DNA of 64,000 nt from Cryptomeria japonica (Eukaryota > Streptophyta > Pinopsida > Cupressales > Cupressaceae), in contig NC_081413.1 of NCBI RefSeq assembly GCF_030272615.1, positions 16,936,285 to 17,000,284 on the forward strand, written 5' to 3'. The notes beneath the pieces are model-generated. The model saw nothing but the letters and a program-made list of their open reading frames with translations, was not told the DNA's origin and searched no databases. A program made the position numbers and the translations under genes. This document shows positions 56,577 through 64,000 of this stretch, piece by piece (the stretch's first letter is position 1; each line of letters starts with the position of its first letter).

Positions 56577-57560
56577 ATGGTCAATAATCCAAATTTCGTA
56601 CCACCAAACACTCCCTCAATTCTGGATTTGATTAAGGTTAATTTGATTGAATTAAGGAGCATTTGTAAATTGTATCATAGGCACCCTCATCTATCTTCAA
56701 TGATAGCCACATTAGATTCAATAATTTCTAATGTTGAAACCCTCACAAGCCAACACAATTATGTTCTATTGTGGTGAGAGGCCATGAGGCAACACTATGT
56801 CAATGGCTTGTTATATGATGAGGTCATGGATCTTGACATTACTAAAGCCCAATTACCCACATTATTTGTCAATCCTATAACTAGACAAACCATTGATGTG
56901 TGTAAACCAAAATATTCTATGAAATGGTACCAACATCATGGTAGATTAGATAAATTTTGGGATCATTGGTGGATGGTTTTTGATAAACCACCCAACAACA
57001 ATCTCAATGTCCCTCAATATTTCCTTCACAAACTATATGGTAAGTTTGTCCTAGGTAGGCATATCAACTACTTTACTATGAGGGAATTTAAGGGTGCAAG
57101 TAGAGGTATGGCCCAAGATAGACCTACAACACTTCGAGTAGTACAAGACCCATATGTTTCCCCTCCTTGTATTGCCCCCCCACCTCAAGTACAACACCCA
57201 GATGTTGTTGTAAATGCAAACTCAATGAGTATATTGGCCATTCATTCTTTGACTAGCTATTTGATTTCTTAGAGCTCTTAATTTGCTCAATCATAGGACC
57301 TTGATACTCCTGGTGGATCAGGCAGTGCTGGTATAGCCTCCTCGACTCCACATATTTGTGTGCTATATTATTGCACTATGTGAAAACACACATGTTTAGG
57401 TCCTCTTGGAAAAGCTATTGAGCCTACCATTGACACATCTAATTATGAGGTCTATCATATGGTTCATTTACCACATGAGATGGGAGGGATTGAAACATAT
57501 CTTGGAGATTCGTCACATACTAGAGATGAGGAGAATCTTGGATCTTAACAAGATAATGTA
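56577..57560 (+). pseudogene. Unrecognised protein, main exon
   Basis: A frame opens with MVNNPNFVPPNTPSILDLIK and runs to about 57560. It is broken by a TGA at 56775 and by TAG/TAA/TAG at 57270-57293. The last three fit CAG or CAA codons changed by C to T. Visible features are WYQHHGRLDKFWDHWWMVFD (an unusual Trp/His cluster), FMREF-like FTMREFKGASRG, and a Pro-rich then Gly/Ser-rich stretch (DTPGGSGSAG). I do not recognise the family. It may be a host gene relic or an accessory protein of a DNA transposon. Confidence 0.5.
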
Positions 57561-57854
57561 GTGGTAATACTTAACTTGTGATCTCATTGTGTATTTTATA
57601 TTAAATTAATATTTATAAGAGATATTAGTACTAATGTATATTTATGTAGTCTATTTACTAATTGATTATCGAGGAGGACATGACACAAGTCCAACACGAC
57701 ACCATTTCGACTATTTCATTTGGCATAGAGAGTTACACAATATACATTTTTGCACATAGATGTTTACAATTTTTCTATTGTATACATGCATATCATTTAA
57801 ATTGTTATTAATTGAATTATATATTAATTAAATAGTTTGTCTTATTTTGATTTT

Positions 57855-58170
57855 GTAGGACACTCCTAGTGTGGCCAAGATGCAACATTTGCCATCCTCT
57901 AGAAGTACAATGACTGACCGAGGAAAGGTAATTGAATGTAAGTATAATTGAATTAATAGTTTAAAGAACTTGTATACCTTATAATTGTACCATGATTTAG
58001 ATGTTAACTTTTCAAATGTATTAAATGATTATACATGTGTGTACACATATATTGATAGTCCTACATACTTGTCATTTTTATGTACAAAGACCTATTGGGT
58101 TTACATCATGGTTGACTACTCTACAACACTTGAACAAGCATCACAACACGTACCCCTAGAGGTACATGCT
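57855..58170 (+). pseudogene. Possible downstream exons of the unrecognised protein
   Basis: A short frame (DTPSVAKMQHLPSSRSTMTD) is bounded by TTTTGTAG/G at about 57860 and AAG/GTAATT at about 57930. A second (TYWVYIMVDYSTTLEQASQH) ends at GAG/GTACAT near 58160. The flanking splice-like sites suggest small exons of the gene at 56577, but this rests on consensus sites only. Confidence 0.3.
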
Positions 58171-58189
58171 TATTTTATATTGTAGATAC

Positions 58190-59108
58190 ATATGCTTAGA
58201 TATAAGTATTTATAAGGAAGTTAAGTAGCAGAACAACTTCCTACACTAACCTTGAGAGGAGGGTAATACAAAAGAAATTACAAATCATTACAACAGTTAA
58301 ATAAACTTAACAAAAATAGACATAATAGCATGCATACCACAACATAGTGATTTACTTGGCGAAAACCCTTTCGGGAGAAAAACCCCACACTCCAAAAGCT
58401 ACCCAATATATTATTCAGAAATCAATAACATATTACAATATATTTGAAGAGAAATCCCTTCACAAGATTACCACCAACCAGAGATTCAAAGGTAACCCGA
58501 TAACCATAAGACTCTTGCACACCACCTCTATCTCATGCACCTTATATATAGGAGATACAATACAAGAAACCGTCAAATGGTATTACAAAACAATGGGCTA
58601 AAACCACCCAATAAAGTAGAGTCGACTTTATCTCTAAATGAGTTGACCTATGATGTGTCAAAATAAACATCAACATGTGTACCTCCCTTTTATAGCTCAT
58701 TGATGTGTCTGATGCATTTTTATATTTCCTATTTCGGGAGTCCAAACTCCCGAAGGCCATAACTTGTGAATTGGGTGTCCGATCGATGAACTATTTGAAG
58801 CATCAGAAATCTTGTGAAGTACTCTATCACCTTGTAACTTTCTACACTAATTATAACTAATTTACATAATGTTTTGGAGCCTCTAAAATCCTCAAAATTA
58901 AATTTAAACTTTTCATCGCACCCTTCAAAAAAGAAAACTTTAATATCTTCAAAACTAGTTATGATCTTGCAACGAAAATTTACCAGCATGCTTATCTAGC
59001 TAATCTAAAGCTTTGGGAAAAATTTTACACCATTTCATGTTCAAACAAAAACTTACTATAAATAGTAACCTGATGTAAGTGCAAGGTTGAGACACCATTT
59101 TCCCAACA
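58190..59108 (-). repeat. Copia4 3' LTR
   Basis: It starts TGTTGGGAAAATGG at 59108 on the minus strand, next to the polypurine tract. It contains a TATA box (CTATATATAAGG, about 58541-58552) and the U5 words GGTTTTTCTCCC and GGGTTTTCGCC near 58360-58385. The far end is uncertain, and TAAGCA at 58190 is one option. Confidence 0.7.
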
Positions 59109-60830
59109 TTCTCCCACTTGTCAAACACCTTTCAAGAGCAAAGGGAGTATCTACACAATAAATCAATTGCTAGGGGCCATGAGGCCCATAGACATCGAAC
59201 ACCATCTGAACTTTTCTGTGCTCACAACCTTAGTTAAATAATCTACAACATTCATCAAATTTTCTACCTTAACCAACTTCACCCTGCCATCTTCGACCAT
59301 AAATTTGACAAAATGATACTGAACATCTAGGTGAACTCACAATGTTGGTTCCCACTTTTTGGTACATCTTGATTTTTACTAAAATCATACATTTTTTAAA
59401 AAATATAATGATTTAAGCTTTAAGAGGTCCCATTTGAAGTAATTAATTGAAGAGAGTTAGATCAAAGGCTCTTAGATCAAAATTTCTTGGATAGAACCTC
59501 TCTACTTCTAAATCATACTTGCAATGGAATCTCCTTTGCATCTATCAAATGCTGATAAAAAACCAATTTTACATTAGCTTTTGGGGGGTCAAATGAATTT
59601 ATTTAGAAGTTTTTTTTTTAGTATTTATTCCTTATTATAAGCTTTCAAAATATTATAGTTTTTAATATATTTAATTTCATTAATATATTTTTATTTTATT
59701 TCTTATGAATGTAGGTTTTTCATCGGACATGAACTTCTTTGTTCAATGCATTGGGAAAAATAGTAAACTAATTCAAAAAAAATCTTTAAAATATCTATGC
59801 ACTAGGTCTTGATGTCTTCTTTGTAACAAAAAAAATAAATTGAATTTTGATATATATAGAACAAGTTATGTGTTCACATGTACACCTATATCTAAATTAT
59901 AATTAGTCAGACTTTGAAACTAAATAAAATAAAAAATATTCATCATATCACTATGAAGCCAACTGCATACCCTAGATATTGATGTTACAAACCAAAATTC
60001 AAAAGAATTAAGCTTTTATCATTTATAGAAAAAAAGATGCATTTCGGGAGGCACATCACTCTTAAAAATGTTGTTTGCTGTAAAAAACTAATTTTTGAGG
60101 GAGATGGAAAAATCAATAAAATTTTATTCAAAAAAAATGAACAAAAATATATTTAGAATCTAAAAACAAGATGTTACAAATCACTAGTTTACATTATCTT
60201 CAAATTCTTAATGGTTTAAAAGTTATAGGTGTCGGAAAGTGAAGATTTTTTTCAAAATGTTCATCTAAGTGTCAAAGTTGGTCAAAAAGTGGGAACCAGT
60301 ATTGTGATTTCACCCATCAATGTGTTTGGTCTAGGCATGAAATGTCGGGTTCTTAGCTAAGCAAATCACACTCTGACTGACAACAAACTGTTACTTCACC
60401 TTTTTTTATTCTAATATCTAAACATAGTCTCTTAATCCAAATGGATTCTTTACAAGCATGAATAGTTGTCATATACTTTGCTTACATAGTGGACAAAGAA
60501 ACCACGACCTGTCGCTTACTCATCCAGCTAATTGCACCATCAAATAAAGTAAACACATAAGCACAAGTGGATCTTCTTCTATCAATATCACCTACCTAGT
60601 GTAAATCTACATAACCGTGAATATCAAAGGAAATCATGTCTCTTACCGAATTACTATGATAACACAAATAGTAATCTGAGGTACCCTTTAAATATATGAA
60701 GACTCTTTTGACTGCATCCAAGATTAGACATATATTTGGAAAGAACTCCAACTGCTTGGGAAATGTCTAGTCTAGTACAGACCATAGCATACATTAAACT
60801 TCTAACTACACTCTAGTAAGGCACTCTACT
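59109..60830 (-). pseudogene. Copia4 RNase H, interrupted
   Basis: Beyond the transposon at 59328-60314 the minus strand gives RTKHID at 60320-60345 and then QYHFVKFMVEDGRVKLVKVE at 59250-59320. This is the conserved copia RNase H end. The part nearer RT (MSRVPY, VRSLMYAMVCTRLDISQAVG) lies at about 60720-60830. Frameshifts and stops are common. Confidence 0.8.
59328..60314. mobile_element. 987-bp terminal-inverted-repeat DNA transposon inserted in Copia4
   Basis: Terminal inverted repeats of about 32 bp: GGTGAACTCACAATGTTGG and onward from 59330, and the complement of GGTGAAATCACAATACTGG ending at 60314. Both continue TTCCCACTTTTTG. CATC flanks both sides (59324-59327, 60315-60318). Removing the element with one CATC rejoins the RNase H codons HID and VQYHF. 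It has no coding capacity, so it is non-autonomous. The superfamily is undecided. Confidence 0.8.
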
Positions 60831-61640
60831 CATGTCTTCCATCTCTAAGGGTGATGTAGGACAATCTGAAATAGAAAATTTCTTTCCAACTATAAAGACA
60901 ACACATAATGGTCTACAATCCTGCATGTTCAATCTTCGTAAAACTGAATTCACATACTTACTTTGGCCTAACCATAGCTTTCTATTCACTCTATCTCTTC
61001 TAATTTTCATCTCAAGAATGTGTTTCACTGCACAAAGATCTTTCATTTCAAATTTAGCAGCAAACTGAGACTTTAGTTTTGAATTCATACCTTTCCCTTT
61101 ACCAATGAATAACATATCATAAACATATAATGAAATGTATAAGAAATAATCACCATCAAATTTATAATAAACACAATGATCTGATTTAGAACGTTCAAAT
61201 CTCAAACTCAACACATATGTATCAAATTTTTGGTACCACATCCTAGGCCTATGTTTGAGACCATATAAGGATTTCTTCAATTTATAGACCTATTTTATTT
61301 TACCTTTCACCATATAGTGCTCTGGCTATGTCATATAAATATTCTCCTCCAAGTCACCATGAAGGAAAGCAATTTTTACATTCATTTGCTCAACCTCTAA
61401 ATCATAAGTAGTAGCAATAGAAAGCAAAAATCTAATGGATGCCATTTTTGCAACAAGAGAAAATATCTCACTATAATCAACACTCTCAACTTGAGAGTAG
61501 CCTTTTGCAACCAACCTTGCTTTATACTTTTCAATTCCTCCATTTGAACCAATCTTTTTCTTGAACACCCATTTCTAACCAACAAGTTTCTGTCCTTTAG
61601 ACAATGGTACAAGATCCCATGTATCATTCCTTTTCAAAGC
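60831..61640 (-). pseudogene. Copia4 reverse transcriptase
   Basis: FKKKIGSNGGIEKYKARLVAKGY opens the domain at about 61565. VEQMNVKIAFLHGDLEENIYM and KKSLYGLKHRPRMWYQKFDTYV follow. The active site reads YVYDM where YVDD is expected, so one catalytic Asp is replaced by Tyr. QSKYVNSVLRRLNMQDCRPL ends the domain near 60930. A stop or shift near 61290 separates the two halves. Confidence 0.88.
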
Positions 61641-62240
61641 TACCATTTCTTCTTCTAGGATTTTGCATCATTCATACTTAATGCCTCTTCTACAGATCTA
61701 GGTTTGTCCACATTAGTATTCAAAGAAAAAATACATCTTCAATCATCAGGTGAATACCTTTCAGGTGGTTGTCTATGTCTTGTAGACCTTTAAACAAGAT
61801 GAGTTGGAGGTTCTTCCTCCTCTTCTAAAGATTTAGAGCTAGATGAGCTCTCCTCAACCTCTTGCCTATCAAGTGGTCTTGATTCAACTCTTTGAGGCGT
61901 AGAAGTGAATTGAATCACATCTTCCTATTTAGTCTATTCTTACTGCAATGTAATAGAAGGAGACTTAATTTCTCTAAAAATAACTCTTCTACTATGTATT
62001 ACCTTTTGCACAACAAGCTCCCAAAGCTTGTATCCTTTCATACCAAAACTGTACCCGATGAAGATACATTTCATAGCCTTGTTCTCCAACTTTGTTCACT
62101 TCTCCTTTGGCACATGTGCATATTCCTTGCAACCAAAAAATCTAAGATGTCTCAATAAAGGCTTTTGGCCTGACCATGCTTCCATAGGTGTTTTATCAAC
62201 AAGAGCTAATGTATGAGACCTATTTTTTCTATGAGAATAT
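61641..62240 (-). pseudogene. Copia4 integrase tail and linker
   Basis: On the minus strand, HTLALVDKTPMEAWSGQKPL at about 62155-62215, then FGCKEYAHVPKEKWTKLENK, CIFIGYSFGMKGYKLW and an acidic Ser-rich linker (EEVEESSSSSKSLEEEEP). The sequence is lost to the right of about 62240. Confidence 0.82.
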
Positions 62241-62279
62241 AAGTACGAGTATGAGGAAAAGATTACCAAAATATTCTTT

Positions 62280-62558
62280 TAGGGTTAGGGTTAATTTTGT
62301 TAACCGACTTTGTAGGTTGCCCTACAATTGCATGTTATAAGCAGTTGGAATGAAAAATGCTTTGTAATGGTGTTGTACTATTTTTATTGGATAATAAGAA
62401 AAGAATGGACGACTATGTTTTGTGGATGTAGCCCATCTTAGGTGAACCACATTAAATCTCTGTGTTATTTTTGTTGTATTTTTCTTCATCTTTGTGTATT
62501 CAAATATACATATAATTGTTAATTTATATTTGCTCTGGATCTGCCTAAACCTTAACAT
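62280..62558 (+). repeat. Copia LTR fragment (R-U5 part), plus strand
   Basis: GTGGATGTAGCCCATCTTAGG, followed by GTGAACCACATTAAATC and TCTGTGTTATT, is the typical U5 sequence of a plant copia group. TAATAAGAAAAG just upstream fits the poly(A) region. CTTAACA near 62558 is a plausible LTR end. The start is not defined. Confidence 0.5.
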
Positions 62559-63380
62559 CAATAATTATTAATATAAAATTATTAAACTAAATCTAAGGGA
62601 TCAACTAAAGAGAAGATCATCAATTAGTAAACTTTCAAAGGTTTTCTTAAAGACCATTAATCATTTATTGTGTAACCAAATATTGAGACAAGTGCAAATT
62701 TGAAGCATAAAGTCTACCATATTAAATATGCAAAACAAGATTGAATTCATAGATAGGGATCAAATTCATGAGCACATGGATCATTGTTGCAAGCATAAAA
62801 ATGAACCAAAGCATAGAAAATAAACTTACCAATCCAAATGCATCATTTGGTAAAATATAACTTACTAACACAGAGACACATCATTTAGCAATTTGTCACC
62901 ATCAAATCAACATCAAATGCAAAACTAAGTACCTCCTTTTTCTATTTACTTTCCATATAGATTAATTTATTATTTTAATTCAATTATATAAGTGCATTGA
63001 TTTATTTTGCTAATAACATTTACTTAACCATTTACATTTACCTAAGAAGGTAGTTGTATTCCTCTTTTTTTTTCTTTCAGAAAACCATCAATAATTTTTG
63101 AGTCATCAAAATATCAAAAACAAATTTTGAATTAGATTGACCTTCAAATATCACATATTAACTATGTGCGGGAAAAGTGGGTCAATGAAACTTAAAATCT
63201 GAAAAATGTGTTCAAAGAGACTTGTCCACACACCCTCAGGACTTCTTGGTGCAAGTTATGGAGTCATGAAGAATGACTCAACTTCCCAAGGTAGGTTTCG
63301 TGGTTCTCTATCTCACAAGGTCCCTCAAGCCAATGCCTTTGCTCTCATATCACTGAGCAAAGTGACTTAGTGATGACAAA
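62559..63380. other. Unassigned AT-rich sequence
   Basis: I see no gene, repeat pair or promoter that I can support. Confidence 0.4.
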
Positions 63381-64000
63381 TACAAGAATGAGGGATGCTT
63401 TAGATTGATTTTAGCATGAAATGCATCCTATCTATGCATGGTTTTACAAATGAAGTAAACTAGATTATAAGATGGCAAAGTTAGTAGAAATACTATCCTA
63501 ACATGATATACTAGTTAATGATTTAAGCTAATGATAAAGGAAATAGTCTAAAATGCTTATTATATTAATTCCTATTACAAAGAGAAGATAGATGTATTGA
63601 TAAATTTGAGCATAAATGAGATACTAAAAGATTGCATGGATCCTTAAAATGGAGGAATGAGAGCTCTATTTATAGTGAAAATAGGGCAATGGATGGTCAA
63701 GATTGAAGGAGTTAATCAAGGGTCAGGATTGAAAGTTATCAATCCATGTTTACAATTTCCACCAATGAAATGGTGACAATTGTCAACATAAGACTACTTG
63801 AGAGGAGATGTAAGAAGCATTAAATGCTTGAGAAGACCTCATGGTTACCTTAGAAAGTAAGGGTTAAGGTTAGGTTAGGGTTATCCAATGGATAAAGCTT
63901 TTACCCAAAGGGTAAACTTTTGTGCCAAGGTTAAAGGGATAACCATGGTCAAAGCAATGAATTCTTGATGATACCCCTAGGTTAGATGAGGGTTGAGTTA
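63381..64000 (-). repeat. LTR related to Tat-A, minus strand, cut by the window edge
   Basis: Words of the Tat-A LTR recur in reverse complement between 63640 and 64000: GGAATGAGAGCTCTATTTATAG with its TATA box at 63665-63673, GGGTCAGGATTGAA, AAGCATTAAATGCTTGAG and GGGATAACCATGGTCAAA. The match is diverged with indels. The part from 63381 to 63640 is assigned by position only. Confidence 0.7.

Larger units (their letters stand above)
58190..62240 (-). mobile_element. Copia4: minus-strand Ty1/copia element, 5'-truncated
   Basis: Read leftward it has the integrase tail, RT, RNase H (split by a DNA transposon), polypurine tract and 3' LTR. It stops near 62240 inside integrase. The polypurine tract AAGTGGGAGAAT lies at about 59108-59120 on the minus strand. 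The element is unrelated in detail to Copia1-3. It has many stops. Confidence 0.88.

Noticed and set aside
62280-62300. TTTAGGGTTAGGGTTA as an interstitial telomere repeat
   Set aside because: Only about two units, imperfect, and inside copia LTR-like sequence. A similar run near 63870 is also too short.

Overview
The window looks like intergenic heterochromatin from a seed plant with a large genome, perhaps a gymnosperm. The taxon is inference only. I see no intact host gene. The only host-derived coding trace I recognise is a decayed pentatricopeptide-repeat (PPR) pseudogene. Almost everything else is nested LTR retrotransposons and their debris.

Layout. (1) 1-4089 is the 3' part of a Ty3/gypsy element of the Tat lineage on the minus strand (copy B). 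It is cut at 4090 by a 5'-truncated Ty1/copia element (Copia1, 4090-9499). A second copia fragment follows (Copia2, 9500-11599), then a copia element with 5' LTR, gag, protease and part of integrase (Copia3, 11600-14890). Copia3 is fused to a minus-strand fragment of a different Tat-type pol (14890-17690). (2) 17690-26840 holds a PPR pseudogene, a well-formed TRIM element (21872-22247), a 122-bp direct-repeat pair, a 5S rRNA-derived segment and a decayed unknown minus-strand coding region. (3) 26846-47939 is a complete 21-kb Tat element (Tat-A) with LTRs, a perfect 5-bp target duplication GTAAT, gag, protease, G-patch, RT, RNase H, archaeal-type RNase H and integrase. It is interrupted by a 2.4-kb insertion. 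It also carries an antisense spliced gene for a plant mobile domain (PMD) protein. (4) 47940-55170 is a microsatellite split by a 6.6-kb non-autonomous gypsy-like element (element C) that encodes a zinc knuckle and a G-patch but no polymerase. (5) 55170-64000 holds a GC-rich foldback, a decayed unknown multi-exon protein, a minus-strand copia element (Copia4) carrying a 987-bp terminal-inverted-repeat transposon, a copia LTR piece, and at the window edge a minus-strand LTR related to Tat-A.

The most unusual system is in Tat-A. Two convergent transcription units, sense gag-pol and antisense PMD, are each preceded or interrupted near their 5' end by an array of 12-14 degenerate copies of a 10-bp motif, AGCGCTWTTG. 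Each array reads the same way relative to its own gene. One array lies in the gag-pol leader just upstream of an excellent splice acceptor. The other lies inside the predicted intron of the antisense PMD gene. Copy B confirms the PMD reading frame. Most pol stop codons in Tat-A look like C-to-T changes in CAA, CAG or CGA codons, as expected from methylation-driven decay.
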